DNA from: Wolbachia endosymbiont (group B) of Protocalliphora azurea
GTDB taxonomy: Bacteria; Pseudomonadota; Alphaproteobacteria; Rickettsiales; Anaplasmataceae
Length of the DNA stretch: 64,000 nucleotides
Reading direction: 5' to 3'
Assembly: GCF_947251865.1 (NCBI RefSeq)
Contig: NZ_OX366394.1
Coordinates: forward strand, 1,240,001-1,304,000
Part shown: positions 28,604 through 38,927 of the stretch, piece after piece
Layout of the letters: each line of letters begins with the position of its first letter
Numbering within the stretch: position 1 is the first letter of the stretch
Notes under the pieces: model-generated
What the model was told of the DNA's origin: nothing
Seen by the model: the letters and a program-made list of their open reading frames with translations, nothing else
Database searches by the model: none
Position numbers and translations under genes: made by a program

Positions 28604-30432
28604 TGGCAATAGTTCTTTTAGATACAAAAACCATAAATCGTATAGCAGCAGGAGAGGTAATAGAAAGGCCTGCAAGTGTGGTAAAGGAATTAGTGGAAAA
28701 TGCAATAGATGCCAGAAGCTCAGAGATAGAAATTAAGATAGAAAGTGGTGGGCGTAACCTCATTACTGTAATCGATGATGGTAGCGGAGTAAAAAAGGAT
28801 GATTTAGAACTTGCGTTTATGCGCCATGCTACTTCAAAATTGAGTGACAGTGAATTGATAGAGATCAAGCATCTTGGCTTTAGAGGAGAAGCTTTGCCTT
28901 CAATTGCAGCAGTAAGCAGAATAAAATTATCATCTAAGGCAAGCAAAGCAGATCAAGCATGGTCTATAAGGTATGAGGGGGGAGAAAAAATAGGAGAGCT
29001 TGTTCCTTATCCTTTATCGATAGGAACATATATTGAAGTACGAGATTTATTTTTTGCCACACCAAATAGACTAAAATTTCTCAAAACCGAAAGGGCAGAA
29101 ACACAAAGCATTGTTGATATTGTAAACAACTTAGCAATGATCAATTATGGAATTGAGTTTACTCTTATCTCCGATAATAAGAAGCTTCTTAAGTATGCTA
29201 AGCAGAACTCATTATTTAGCAGGCTATGCGAAGTAGAAGAAGAATTTCATGAAAACTCTTTGCAAATTAGTGAAGAAGAAGATGGCATTAGACTTACAGG
29301 ATACATCTGTAAACCTACTGTCAATCGTAGCAATTCAACTCAGATCTATACATTTGTTAATGGTAGACCAATTAAAGATAATCTACTTATTGGTGCAATT
29401 CGTTATGCGTATCACGACCTTATTCCAAGCAATAGATATCCTTTTGCAGCGCTGCACTTAGAGATACCGTATGATCAAGTTGATGTAAATGTGCATCCAA
29501 ATAAATCAGAGGTAAGGTTTCAGAACAAGAGGCTAATATATGAAATAGTGAGAAGAGGGCTAATAAAAGTGCTATCAAAGAGAATAGATCTTGCAGAAAC
29601 TGTATTGGCTCAGAATGGAACAAAAACGAATCATCTATCATCAGATCCTTTTAGTAAGTCTAGTCTTAAAAATGAATTTTATGGAAGAAGGTCGGATCCT
29701 TTTGAAAACCAGTTAATGAGAAAATTTACTTCTCCAAATATAGAGACAAAAAGCTTATCAGAACATTCAAAATCGTTTGATTATACTGGTATGCAAAAAT
29801 CTCCTCCACGAGCAGAAACTACAATTTTGGAAAGGAAACAAACCGATCTAATAAGGGACTATCCACTTGGGTTTGCACACTGTCAAATCTACAATACTTA
29901 TATTATTGCCGAGGTAAGAGACAAACTAATTATAGTAGATCAGCATGCAGCCCATGAAAGACTAGTATACGAGTGCTTAAAGGAGAAATCAAGTATAAAA
30001 AGACAAAAACTTCTTTTGCCTGAAATGGTTGAAATCAAAAGTCAAGCCGGTATGGAAATGATAGAAGTTTATAAGGATAAGCTTTTCGAAATGGGCTTTG
30101 ATATCGAAATTAAATCAGAAAATGCGATCATAGTAAAAGAAATACCTGCAATCTTAGGGTCAATAGATGTGAAGAAAATGCTAATTGATATAGTGGATAG
30201 ATTAATAGAAATAGAAGATACTCTACCTATAGAGGATAAAATAAATAAAATACTAGCTACAATTGCTTGTCATGGATCAATTAGAGCAGGTAGAAAGATG
30301 AAATTAGAGGAGATGAATGAGTTGTTGAGGCAAATAGAAAAAACACCATATTCTGGACAATGCAATCACGGAAGACCAACCTATATAGAAATGAAATTAA
30401 GCGATATTGAAAAGTTATTTGAGCGAAGGTAA
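28603..30432 (+). CDS. mutL: DNA mismatch repair protein MutL
   Basis: Couples mismatch recognition by MutS to strand incision. The 609-residue protein has the GHKL ATPase N-terminal domain ([31 protein letters not shown]), the transducer domain ([22 protein letters not shown]), a variable linker (residues about 340-410) and the C-terminal dimerisation domain. The latter has [12 protein letters not shown], which fits the DQHA(X)2E(X)4E endonuclease motif of MutLs from bacteria without MutH. ATG 28603 overlaps the purE stop by one base. Confidence 0.97.
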   Translation: MAIVLLDTKTINRIAAGEVIERPASVVKELVENAIDARSSEIEIKIESGGRNLITVIDDGSGVKKDDLELAFMRHATSKLSDSELIEIKHLGFRGEALPSIAAVSRIKLSSKASKADQAWSIRYEGGEKIGELVPYPLSIGTYIEVRDLFFATPNRLKFLKTERAETQSIVDIVNNLAMINYGIEFTLISDNKKLLKYAKQNSLFSRLCEVEEEFHENSLQISEEEDGIRLTGYICKPTVNRSNSTQIYTFVNGRPIKDNLLIGAIRYAYHDLIPSNRYPFAALHLEIPYDQVDVNVHPNKSEVRFQNKRLIYEIVRRGLIKVLSKRIDLAETVLAQNGTKTNHLSSDPFSKSSLKNEFYGRRSDPFENQLMRKFTSPNIETKSLSEHSKSFDYTGMQKSPPRAETTILERKQTDLIRDYPLGFAHCQIYNTYIIAEVRDKLIIVDQHAAHERLVYECLKEKSSIKRQKLLLPEMVEIKSQAGMEMIEVYKDKLFEMGFDIEIKSENAIIVKEIPAILGSIDVKKMLIDIVDRLIEIEDTLPIEDKINKILATIACHGSIRAGRKMKLEEMNELLRQIEKTPYSGQCNHGRPTYIEMKLSDIEKLFERR

Positions 30433-30846
30433 GAAATTGTCACAAATGTGTATAGATTATACAACCCTAGTTTCGTCATCTCAAAACTCAGATACACAAT
30501 TGTTCGAACATTGCAATTTGCAGGTAATTTGTATAGTAGATAATGTCATTCTATTACTTGACGATGATTTATTATGCAGCTACTTGATTAAAATTAAGTT
30601 TCCTAAATCCCAGGCATTGTCTTTTATGTTAATAATTAATATACAACTAAAGATACTTATCAAAAACGACAATAAAGAATTCAAAAAAAGCCAGAAATTC
30701 TGTAGAATTGACCATATAATATAGAGAAAAAGGAAGTGTATGATCACATCCTTCACTCCGATCATTAATCTGCAAACAAAATAGTTTTGCATTTTTTGAT
30801 AAGATTAAGTAATATCAGCGTATTAGTTATACAATTAATAATTTTT
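30433..30846. other. 414-bp gap with a fragment of a dispersed repeat
   Basis: GTTCGAACATTGCAATTTGCAGGTAATTTG (30502-30531) matches the word at 16208-16237 between fmt and purH. The rest contains no convincing gene; the open frames here lack a plausible start, coding pattern or homolog that I recognise. Confidence 0.5.
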
Positions 30847-31872
30847 ATGGATGAGCGTAATCCTTGGAATCTTGGAAAGAAACCGTCAGGTTCAAGTAAT
30901 GAAGATATTTTAAGTAAAGCTGTGTCTGATATAAGATGCTTTTTTAATGGCTTAACCAGAAATAGAGGGAAAAAACCTTATTTCATCATTTTTATTGTTT
31001 TGTTGTTTTATTTTTGTACTGGTTTCTATATTGTCCATCCGAGTGAGGAAGGTATAGAACTTACTTTTGGCAAATATTCCAATACAGAAACATCTGGTTT
31101 GCGTTATCACTTTCCCTACCCTATTGGTAAGGTTTTTAAAGTGAATGTTAAAGAAGTAAATCGTGAAGAAATTGGGATAAGCAGCTCTTATGGGCGAGAT
31201 ACAGATCGTGGTGAAGGAGTGATGCTTACCGGAGATGAGAATATAGTCAACGTTAACTTTGAGGTCCAGTGGCGAGTTAGAGATGCCAAAGATTATTTAT
31301 TCAAAGTGCGGGATTATAAACCTGGTTTCAGCGTTAAAAATGCTGCTGAAAGTGCTATGAGAGAAATAATAGGTAAAAATACGATCTCTTTTGCACTCGA
31401 AGGTCAAGGTAGGGCTGAAATCTCCAGAGATACTAGAATTTTATTGCAACAGATTCTTGATGGATATCAAATGGGTATAGAAATTTTATCTGTTCAAATG
31501 AAAAAAATTGACCCACCAGAAAAAGTGATTAGCTCATTTAGGGATGTACAAAGTGCTCGTGCAGATAAGGAGCGTACTATAAACGAAGCATATGCTTACA
31601 GTAATGATATTATACCTCGTGCAAAAGGTGAAGCAATAAAGATAAAATTAGATGCAGAAGCATATGAGAACGAAATAATAAATGAAGCGAAAGGTAATGC
31701 AAATCGCTTTTTATCTCTTTATGAAGAATATAGACAAAATCCTTCTCTTGTTAAGAATCGTATTTATCTTGAAACTATGGAAAATATTTTTAGCAAGGTA
31801 GATAAATTTGTTATAACAGACGATCTGAAAGGTATGTTCTCTTATTTACCTCTTACAAATCTAGGAAAATAG
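30847..31872 (+). CDS. hflK: Membrane protease regulator HflK (SPFH/band 7)
   Basis: Partner of HflC; the complex surrounds FtsH in the inner membrane and modulates its proteolysis. Start at ATG 30847 (MDERNPWNLGKKPSG), which is the typical HflK beginning; the frame is open to 30787. It has one TM helix near residues 45-63, then the SPFH domain (HPSEEGIELTFGKY…HFPYPIG, NIVNVNFEVQWRV) and a coiled C-terminal part (IPRAKGEAIKIKLDAEAY). 341 residues. hflC follows after 2 bp and degP after that. Confidence 0.95.
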   Translation: MDERNPWNLGKKPSGSSNEDILSKAVSDIRCFFNGLTRNRGKKPYFIIFIVLLFYFCTGFYIVHPSEEGIELTFGKYSNTETSGLRYHFPYPIGKVFKVNVKEVNREEIGISSSYGRDTDRGEGVMLTGDENIVNVNFEVQWRVRDAKDYLFKVRDYKPGFSVKNAAESAMREIIGKNTISFALEGQGRAEISRDTRILLQQILDGYQMGIEILSVQMKKIDPPEKVISSFRDVQSARADKERTINEAYAYSNDIIPRAKGEAIKIKLDAEAYENEIINEAKGNANRFLSLYEEYRQNPSLVKNRIYLETMENIFSKVDKFVITDDLKGMFSYLPLTNLGK

Positions 31873-31874
31873 TC

Positions 31875-32747
31875 ATGAGTAGTAATATTAAAATTGTTTT
31901 TGCTTTTGTATTTGTTGCATTATTGATTGCATTATCTAATTCAATCTTTGTTGTTCAAGAAACAAAACAAGCAATAGTTATACAACTCGGTAAAGTCGTA
32001 AAAGATGTTAGGGACAGTGGTTTATATTTTAAATTGCCATTTATAAATAACGTAGAATTTCTTGATAAGAGAATTTTAGATCTAAGTCCTGATAAAACTC
32101 CAAGGGAAGTGATAACTGCAGATCAAAAGCGTATTATAGTAGATGCTTATGCAAAATATAAAATAATAGATCCTATCACTTTTTATCAGACTGTGAAAAA
32201 TGAATCAGGGCTAGTTAGAAGATTATATCCTGTCATAGAAGCTCACATAAGGGAGAATATAGGAAGATTTTCATTAATTAGTTTATTGAATGAAAAGAGA
32301 TCAGAAGTTATGCAATTAATTCAACGTGGAGTTTATTCTGAAGCTGGAAAATTTGGCATAGAGATAATAGATGTAAGAATTAAGAGAGCAGATCTACCAG
32401 AAGAAAATAGTTCTGCAATATTCCGCCGCATGCAAACTGAAAGAGAAAAGGAAGCAAAAGAAATTAGAGCAGAAGGAGAACAAGCTGGACAAGAAATTAG
32501 ATCAAAAGCTGATAAATTAAAAAGGGGAATTGTCTCTAGTGCAGTAAAAGAATCACATGAAATAAGAGGCCGTGGTTATGCTGAAGCAACTAGAATCTAT
32601 AATGAGGCATTCAAGGTTGATGAAGAGTTTTTTAACTTTTATCGCTCTATGAAAGCTTACAGTAAATCATTTGCTGAGGGTAATACTAAATTTGTGCTTT
32701 CACCAAATAATAATTTCTTAGATATTTTGAACAAGGGATGGAAATAG
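31875..32747 (+). CDS. hflC: Membrane protease regulator HflC (SPFH/band 7)
   Basis: The 290-residue protein has an N-terminal membrane helix (VFAFVFVALLIALSNSIFVV) followed by the band-7 domain (ETKQAIVIQLGKVV, GLYFKLPFI, DPITFYQTV) and a charged helical C-terminus (REKEAKEIRAEGEQAGQEIRSKADK). It forms the HflKC complex with the preceding gene product, on the periplasmic side. Only 2 bp separate the genes, and degP begins 3 bp after its stop, so the three genes form one operon. Confidence 0.96.
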   Translation: MSSNIKIVFAFVFVALLIALSNSIFVVQETKQAIVIQLGKVVKDVRDSGLYFKLPFINNVEFLDKRILDLSPDKTPREVITADQKRIIVDAYAKYKIIDPITFYQTVKNESGLVRRLYPVIEAHIRENIGRFSLISLLNEKRSEVMQLIQRGVYSEAGKFGIEIIDVRIKRADLPEENSSAIFRRMQTEREKEAKEIRAEGEQAGQEIRSKADKLKRGIVSSAVKESHEIRGRGYAEATRIYNEAFKVDEEFFNFYRSMKAYSKSFAEGNTKFVLSPNNNFLDILNKGWK

Positions 32748-32750
32748 TTT

Positions 32751-34214
32751 ATGAAAAGTAAAGCATTTATTTTATCTATATTTGCATATTTTTTAATTTC
32801 ATTTTCTTCATATGCTAATCTGTTTGCAAAAACAGTTGCAGATCCTGTATGTAGTTGTAATAAAGGGCTTGCTGATATAGTGGAAGAACTTATTCCTGCA
32901 GTTGTAAATATTTCAAGTGAACAAATAATTAAACAAGAAAATAACAATAGAACTAAAATCCCTTTTACGCCAAGAAATAATTTCTTTGATGACTTTAGAG
33001 AATTTTTCGAGCATTTTGATCAATTTTTCGATAGAGCTCCTAGCATTAATAGAGAAGTGACGTTACTTGGGTCTGGATTTATTATAGATAAAAGTGGAAC
33101 CATAGTAACCAACTATCACGTTATTAAAAATGCCCAAGATATTACAGTTACTATGAACGATAATACTTATTTCAAAGCAGAAGTTTTAGGCTATGATGCA
33201 AAAACTGATCTTGCTGTGCTTAAGATTAATTCTGATAAAGATCTTCCTTTTGTTGAATTTGGTAATTCTGATAAAGCAAGAGTTGGTGATACAGTTATTG
33301 CAATAGGCAACCCTTTTGGTTTAGGTGGCTCTGTAAGTACAGGAATTGTGTCTGCAAGATCTAGAGACATTAGTATTGGTACTATGAATGAATTTATTCA
33401 AACTGATGCTGCAATTAATAGAGGTAACTCAGGGGGACCACTATTTCATCTAAATGGAAAAGTTATAGGCATTAATACTGCTATTTATTCCCCATCTGAA
33501 TCTGGCGGTAACGTGGGTATAGGCTTTGCTATACCATCTAATCTAGCTATTTCAATTATTGACACATTAAAAAGTGGTAAAAAAATAAAACATGGTTGGC
33601 TTGGCGTGCAAGTTCAGCCTATAACAAAAGAATTTGCTGAATCCTTGAGTTTAAAAGATATCAAAGGTGCATTAGTTGCAAGCATAGTAAAGGGCAGTCC
33701 TGCAGAGAAAGGAGGAATCAAAGTAGGTGATATACTATTAGAGTTTGACGGCAAAAAAATTGATAGAATGACGCAATTACCTCATATGGTTTCACGAACT
33801 GAGCCCGGAAAGAAAGTACAGGTTAAGTTACTTAGAAAAGGTAAAGAAGTCAATATCAAGGTTGCAATCGAGGAATCTACAAATGATGATTCAGGTAATA
33901 ATCAAGAAGAAAATAAATCAACATCTAGTTATATAAGTGGTTTAACCGTTTCAAATTTGCCAAAAGAACTAAAAAACAATGCACCCACAAAGGGTGTAGT
34001 AGTTACTAGTGTAGATAGTAGTAGTAATTCTACACTACGTGTTATTAAGAAAGGTGATATAATTATTCAACTAGATGGAATCGATATTGAAAATACTAAT
34101 GATTTTCAAAAACAAATTGATTCAGCAGTAAAAAAAGACGGCAAAGATTCAGTAATGCTGCTTATTTACCGCAACGGCAATCAATTTTTCACCTCAATCA
34201 AATTGAAGAAGTAG
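32751..34214 (+). CDS. degP: Periplasmic serine protease DegP/DegQ (HtrA)
   Basis: The 487-residue protein has an N-terminal signal peptide (MKSKAFILSIFAYFLISFSSYANLFA). The trypsin-like domain carries the catalytic triad His in TNYHVIKNA, Asp in KTDLAVLKI and Ser in NRGNSGGPL. Two PDZ domains follow (about residues 275-370 and 395-485). Quality control of envelope proteins is the expected role. It is co-oriented with hflK-hflC, which regulate another envelope protease. degP and degQ cannot be told apart from this sequence. Confidence 0.95.
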   Translation: MKSKAFILSIFAYFLISFSSYANLFAKTVADPVCSCNKGLADIVEELIPAVVNISSEQIIKQENNNRTKIPFTPRNNFFDDFREFFEHFDQFFDRAPSINREVTLLGSGFIIDKSGTIVTNYHVIKNAQDITVTMNDNTYFKAEVLGYDAKTDLAVLKINSDKDLPFVEFGNSDKARVGDTVIAIGNPFGLGGSVSTGIVSARSRDISIGTMNEFIQTDAAINRGNSGGPLFHLNGKVIGINTAIYSPSESGGNVGIGFAIPSNLAISIIDTLKSGKKIKHGWLGVQVQPITKEFAESLSLKDIKGALVASIVKGSPAEKGGIKVGDILLEFDGKKIDRMTQLPHMVSRTEPGKKVQVKLLRKGKEVNIKVAIEESTNDDSGNNQEENKSTSSYISGLTVSNLPKELKNNAPTKGVVVTSVDSSSNSTLRVIKKGDIIIQLDGIDIENTNDFQKQIDSAVKKDGKDSVMLLIYRNGNQFFTSIKLKK

Positions 34215-34245
34215 CTATTTATCTAGCTGGTCATGAAAAAATTGC

Positions 34246-34274
34246 TTGACAAATTTAACTAGCTTCTTTATCCT
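34246..34274 (+). promoter_or_regulatory. Candidate sigma-70 promoter
   Basis: TTGACA (34246-34251), 17-bp spacer, TATCCT (34269-34274). It lies in the 366-bp gap between degP and the collagen-like gene and could drive that gene or a short RNA. The rest of the gap has a short piece of the dispersed repeat (CAGTATCAAGCACTGGAA near 34360) and no gene. Confidence 0.35.
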
Positions 34275-34586
34275 GAGGGTAAGGGTGTTTCTGTAGATTA
34301 ATAAAATTTGTCCCTATACTGAAAACCTTTCCAACGAGGTTATGGAAGAACTAGATTTCAGTATCAAGCACTGGAACGATATCATCCATAAGATGAAAGA
34401 GCTGGAGTGGTAAGAAGTTCGATAATACAAAGCATTTTTATGCTCAGTTGTAAAAAAACAACTTTCTTTCACAAGTTAATTTATAACTAAATTAGTGTAA
34501 AATATAATTATATTTACTGATCATCAGTATTAATCAATAATTAATACCCATAAATTAATTATATCTAATCGCAAAGGGAGGTGGAG

Positions 34587-37500
34587 ATGCGTTTTAAACT
34601 AGAAAAGGAAGATATTCCACAAAAAGATTGTAATAATAGAACTGGTCGTAGGATACCTGCACAAATAAGATTAAATAACAAAACAACATTTAGCCTGCCT
34701 AGTGTATCTTACATTATCATCGACAACAATATTGGCCTGAGTTTTCAAATTTGGGATTTGAAGCATGACGTGGCAAGTATACTAAACAACTTATCTGAAT
34801 GGCCACAATTAAAGCTAGAAAGGGTAGGAAATGATTACAAATTCGCTTTAGTTACTACCTCTGATCAACCTTATTATTATTACTATGATGGCAAAAATAC
34901 TATCATAGCTACTATTGATCGTATACCTCATGGTTACACAAATGGTTTACATGTTAAGGCATATAATCGTGAAAGCTGTAGTACTTATTATGAACTGCTA
35001 GAAAATAGGAAGGTTTTAATAGATCCAAAAGACATAATTAGTAGCGAAAATGTCAGTCTTATTTTGGAAGATCTTAAAAGTTCACCTGATAAAAGACTCA
35101 AAATAAAAATAGGAGACTATTTGTTTAAAGAATCAAGAAATATATACAAATTATATAGGAGCGCTCAGGTATATGATTCAATTGGTAGAAAAGTTGGCAT
35201 ATTGAATGATATCAATTCAGCATTTACTCGTATAAGCAATACATTCGAGTTATTCCCTTTTCATGAAATGGAGAGCTTGAACGCACAAGATACCTATTTT
35301 GCAGTAAAAAAGTTAGGCAATAGTTATGTTGGTTGCATATCGTATGAAAATAGCACATGCAAAAATTTTTATAATTTTAACCCTAATTCTTTTGGGTATG
35401 AGCACGACAATAGACCAGGTCCATATCCTTATTATTATAACTTAGAAAATTTTGATAACTTTTTGGAGGTTGATGTGAATATTCAAGAACATATAAATTT
35501 AGAAACAGAAATTGAACTTTTAAAACGCAGAATAGACAGATTAGAACGTACTGGTGTACAAGGTCCTAAAGGTGAGCCAGGTGAAAGGGGACAAAAAGGT
35601 GATAGAGGCTTCGATGGAGCGCCTGGTCCTCAAGGTAACAAGGGGGATACTGGATCGTCAGGTGCGCATGGATCAAAAGGTGATCAAGGACCTAAAGGAG
35701 AAAAAGGGAATCAAGGCACTAATGGAATAACTCCAAGTATTAGTCAAGTTGTTACCGAATTTTCTTCTAACAGAGCCCATCTATATCCTTTAGCAGCAGC
35801 TATAATGGAAGAAGATCAGAGTAATTCCATGGGATTTTCAGAAAGAATAGCACATCTTTTTGGTGAGCGTGTAAAGCGAGAAGATTCTTTAAAAGCGTTA
35901 GTTAAAGGCGTACAAGGTCCTCCAGGCCAAAAGGGCGAACCAGGTCGTAACGGTCAACGGGGGTTAAAGGGCGAACAAGGTCCCAAAGGTAATAAGGGTG
36001 ACCGAGGTTTTCCTGGTCCAGAAGGTTCTAAAGGAAATACTGGCTCAAAAGGTGAGAAGGGAGATGCCTCAAGTGCTATAGAAATTGCAACTGAATTAGT
36101 TACCAGTAAAAAAGCTGAGCTAGGAGAAGCAGTTCTTAACGCAAATGGTATCAAAGGTGAAAATCTTGCAACTCAGATTGCCGGTAAAATTAATCTTAAT
36201 TCGCAGGAACTTGTGAATAAAATTGATGTAGCAAAACTTACTGAAGGAGTAGTAAGTAAACTTTCTTTAGAGGAAGCAAAAAACATTATAAAAGATACTG
36301 TGAGTAAGATAACAAGCGATGCCACAAAGAAAAATAATCCCGATCCTATAGCCTTCCAAAAATATGAAAAATTTGCAGAAAAGCTTGCTAAACTACTTGT
36401 TGATAGAAGCAGTATGAGCGAGATAGAAGCTCACAATCTTATAAAAGGTAAGGTGAGCGATTGGGCACTTGCTAAGTATCTTCTGCTTCATAGTGATTTA
36501 AATAATCAGCCAAAGGCTCTAGAAATCGTGAAGCAAGAAATAGACAAGGAAAAATTAGTTGAGTATTTGCTTGAGTATGCCAAATTAAAAGGCGATGTGA
36601 ATGCAGCAAAAACAATAGTTGAAAATATTGTTCATCAGTTCTTTGACACTCAAAAAGTAGGTGAATTAGGAAGAGCAGTACTAGAAGCAAAAGATGATCA
36701 AGATAAAAAAGTGCTGGTAAATGATCCAGTCTTACGTGAAGGAATAGCAGAAGAATTGAGACAAAATCCAGGAAAGATAAAAGGTCCCAAAGGAGATACT
36801 GGTTCTAAAGGTGATAAAGGAGATACCGGAACAGATGGATTGCCAGGTGCACAAGGTCCTAAGGGAGAGCCAGGCATAAAAGGTGAGCCAGGCATAAAAG
36901 GTGAGCCAGGTATAAATGGAACAAAGGGAGATATTGGTCCTAAAGGATTAGACGGAGCCATGGGAATAAAAGGTGATATGGGTGAGAAAGGAAAGATAGG
37001 TTCTAAAGGTGACAAAGGAGATACTGGGTCTAAAGGTGATAAAGGTAGAGATGCAAGTCCTGAAGAAGTTGCACAAAAATTAATTAATAATGGCACTATT
37101 GCTAATCAGGTGCTTGAATATCGTGACCAAGGCGGAGATTTAGTATTAGAGAAGCAAGTTGCAGGAAGAATTATTAGTAATCAAGATATTCAAACAGGAA
37201 TAGCCATTGCATTAGCTGATAACAGAATGGAAGAGCTAGCAGATGTGTTACTAAGTGATTCTAATCATACATTAGTAGAAAACCTTGCAAATAATACCGA
37301 GCTAACACAAAGCATTGCAGAAGAACTAAGGAAAAATCCAGGAGAAGTCCAAGGTCCAAAGGGAGAAAAAGGAGATATAGGTCCTAAAGGATTAGACGGA
37401 GCCATGGGAATAAAAGGTGATATGGGTGAGAAAGGAGAGATAGGTTCCAAAGGTGACAAAGGAAAACCAGGCACGAATGGGCTGCAAGGTCCAGAAGGTC

Positions 37501-38927
37501 CTAAGGGAGAGCCAGGTATGAGGGGCTTCAATGGTACGCAAGGTCTTACAGGTAACAAGGGTGAGCCGGGTATAGAAGGATTAAAAGGAGATATAGGACC
37601 TCAAGGTATAAAAGGTGAGCCAGGTATAAATGGAACAAAGGGAGATATAGGTCCTAAAGGATTAGACGGAGCCATGGGAATAAAAGGTGATATGGGTGAG
37701 AAAGGAGAACCAGGTGCAAATGGATTGCAAGGTCCAGAAGGTCCTAAGGGAGAGCCAGGTCTGAGGGGCTTCAATGGTACGCAAGGTCTTACAGGTAACA
37801 AGGGTGAGCCGGGTATAGAAGGATTAAAAGGAGATATAGGACCTCAAGGTATAAAAGGTGAGTCAGGTATAAATGGAACAAAGGGAGATATAGGTCCTAA
37901 AGGATTAGACGGAGCCATGGGAATAAAAGGTGATATGGGTGAGAAAGGAGAACCAGGTGCAAATGGATTGCAAGGTCCAGAAGGTCCTAAGGGAGAGCCA
38001 GGTCTGAGGGGCTTCAATGGTACGCAAGGTCTTACAGGTAACAAGGGTGAGCCGGGTATAGAAGGATTAAAAGGAGATATAGGACCTCAAGGTATAAAAG
38101 GTGAGCCAGGTATAAATGGAACAAAGGGAGATATTGGTCCTAAAGGATTAGACGGAGCCATGGGAATAAAAGGTGATATGGGTGAGAAAGGAGAGATAGG
38201 TTCTAAAGGTGACAAAGGAGAACCAGGTGCGAATGGGTTGCAAGGACCTAAGGGAGAGATAGGTTTGCAAGGACCTAAAGGTCAAGTTGGTAGATCTGGT
38301 CTTAAGGGTATGCCAGGTCCACAAGGTCCAAAAGGAGATACCGGAGCTCCAGGTGCGAATGGATTGCCAGGTTCCAAGGGAGAAGATGGAATAGGTGCTA
38401 CATTAGCTGATCAGTTTTTACGTGAGATAAGAAAAGCAAAAAATGAAACTCTGGATGCTAAAAAAGCAGCAGAGGCAGCTAAAAATGCTTCAGAAGGTTT
38501 TGCCAAACAAGCTAAAGATACGGAAGATAAGGTTAAAATACTACACAATCAAACAGTGAATCTTACAGGAGAAGCTGAAGATTCTGCTGATCAAGCACTT
38601 CAATCCGCAGAAAATGCGGAAGCATTGCATAGTAGCGTAAGAGATATGTTTTGTACAACAAATCCTGCAGATCAAGTTTGTAGTGCACGCAGAAGAAGGA
38701 GGGAAACTAAAAAATCATCAGTGACAAGCGGAGCAAGCAGACCAACTTCATTTATATCTCAAGTAATAAATTTCTTTTACCCTGCGGTAGGACAGGACAA
38801 ATATAAAGTAAAAAATGAAATAGAGGAGCTTAATCGAGTGACAAAAATAATAGATGCAGTAGATATTGTAAAAAAATTGGGAATGTTCAAAAAAGTGTGT
38901 CAAACCGAAAAAAAAGTAATAAATTGA
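34587..38927 (+). CDS. Giant collagen-like repeat protein (3' end cut by IS256-type element)
   Basis: About 1446 residues from ATG 34587 (AGGGAGG 7 bp before it; GTG 34581 is also open). No signal peptide. Residues 1-300 form a non-collagen N-terminal region rich in Tyr, Asn and Lys. A short heptad helix (LETEIELLKRRIDRLERTG) then leads into four Gly-X-Y segments at about residues 323-381, 441-495, 731-820 and 921-1270. The Y/X pattern is rich in KGD, KGE and GEPG, the ion pairs that stabilise bacterial collagen helices lacking hydroxyproline. Alpha-helical modules of about 60-230 residues separate the segments. The C-terminal part has an alanine-rich coiled coil, an RRRRR stretch, and ends in about 16 residues encoded by the IS256 terminal repeat. 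The native C-terminus therefore seems lost. Probably fibrous and trimeric; its location is unknown. Confidence 0.9.
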   Translation: MRFKLEKEDIPQKDCNNRTGRRIPAQIRLNNKTTFSLPSVSYIIIDNNIGLSFQIWDLKHDVASILNNLSEWPQLKLERVGNDYKFALVTTSDQPYYYYYDGKNTIIATIDRIPHGYTNGLHVKAYNRESCSTYYELLENRKVLIDPKDIISSENVSLILEDLKSSPDKRLKIKIGDYLFKESRNIYKLYRSAQVYDSIGRKVGILNDINSAFTRISNTFELFPFHEMESLNAQDTYFAVKKLGNSYVGCISYENSTCKNFYNFNPNSFGYEHDNRPGPYPYYYNLENFDNFLEVDVNIQEHINLETEIELLKRRIDRLERTGVQGPKGEPGERGQKGDRGFDGAPGPQGNKGDTGSSGAHGSKGDQGPKGEKGNQGTNGITPSISQVVTEFSSNRAHLYPLAAAIMEEDQSNSMGFSERIAHLFGERVKREDSLKALVKGVQGPPGQKGEPGRNGQRGLKGEQGPKGNKGDRGFPGPEGSKGNTGSKGEKGDASSAIEIATELVTSKKAELGEAVLNANGIKGENLATQIAGKINLNSQELVNKIDVAKLTEGVVSKLSLEEAKNIIKDTVSKITSDATKKNNPDPIAFQKYEKFAEKLAKLLVDRSSMSEIEAHNLIKGKVSDWALAKYLLLHSDLNNQPKALEIVKQEIDKEKLVEYLLEYAKLKGDVNAAKTIVENIVHQFFDTQKVGELGRAVLEAKDDQDKKVLVNDPVLREGIAEELRQNPGKIKGPKGDTGSKGDKGDTGTDGLPGAQGPKGEPGIKGEPGIKGEPGINGTKGDIGPKGLDGAMGIKGDMGEKGKIGSKGDKGDTGSKGDKGRDASPEEVAQKLINNGTIANQVLEYRDQGGDLVLEKQVAGRIISNQDIQTGIAIALADNRMEELADVLLSDSNHTLVENLANNTELTQSIAEELRKNPGEVQGPKGEKGDIGPKGLDGAMGIKGDMGEKGEIGSKGDKGKPGTNGLQGPEGPKGEPGMRGFNGTQGLTGNKGEPGIEGLKGDIGPQGIKGEPGINGTKGDIGPKGLDGAMGIKGDMGEKGEPGANGLQGPEGPKGEPGLRGFNGTQGLTGNKGEPGIEGLKGDIGPQGIKGESGINGTKGDIGPKGLDGAMGIKGDMGEKGEPGANGLQGPEGPKGEPGLRGFNGTQGLTGNKGEPGIEGLKGDIGPQGIKGEPGINGTKGDIGPKGLDGAMGIKGDMGEKGEIGSKGDKGEPGANGLQGPKGEIGLQGPKGQVGRSGLKGMPGPQGPKGDTGAPGANGLPGSKGEDGIGATLADQFLREIRKAKNETLDAKKAAEAAKNASEGFAKQAKDTEDKVKILHNQTVNLTGEAEDSADQALQSAENAEALHSSVRDMFCTTNPADQVCSARRRRRETKKSSVTSGASRPTSFISQVINFFYPAVGQDKYKVKNEIEELNRVTKIIDAVDIVKKLGMFKKVCQTEKKVIN
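37479..38193 (+). repeat. 243-bp tandem repeat inside the collagen-like gene
   Basis: Units of 81 residues (27 Gly-X-Y triplets, each unit starting GLQGPEGPKGEPG) begin at 37479, 37722 and 37965 and are nearly identical at the DNA level (for example Met/Leu and Pro/Ser single changes). The third unit diverges at its end. The high identity indicates recent expansion; length may vary between strains. Confidence 0.9.

Noticed and set aside
30407..30724. 105-codon plus-strand ORF behind mutL
   Set aside because: It starts inside mutL, has no RBS, includes a dispersed-repeat fragment and shows no recognisable motif.
36698..38044. Several proline-rich minus-strand ORFs opposite the collagen-like gene
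   Set aside because: They are antisense reflections of Gly-X-Y codons (GGT/CCA pattern) with no RBS or independent coding signal.
37351..38395. Regularly repeated words that could suggest a CRISPR array
   Set aside because: The repeats are in-frame 9-bp Gly-X-Y triplets and a 243-bp unit without unique spacers; no cas genes are near.
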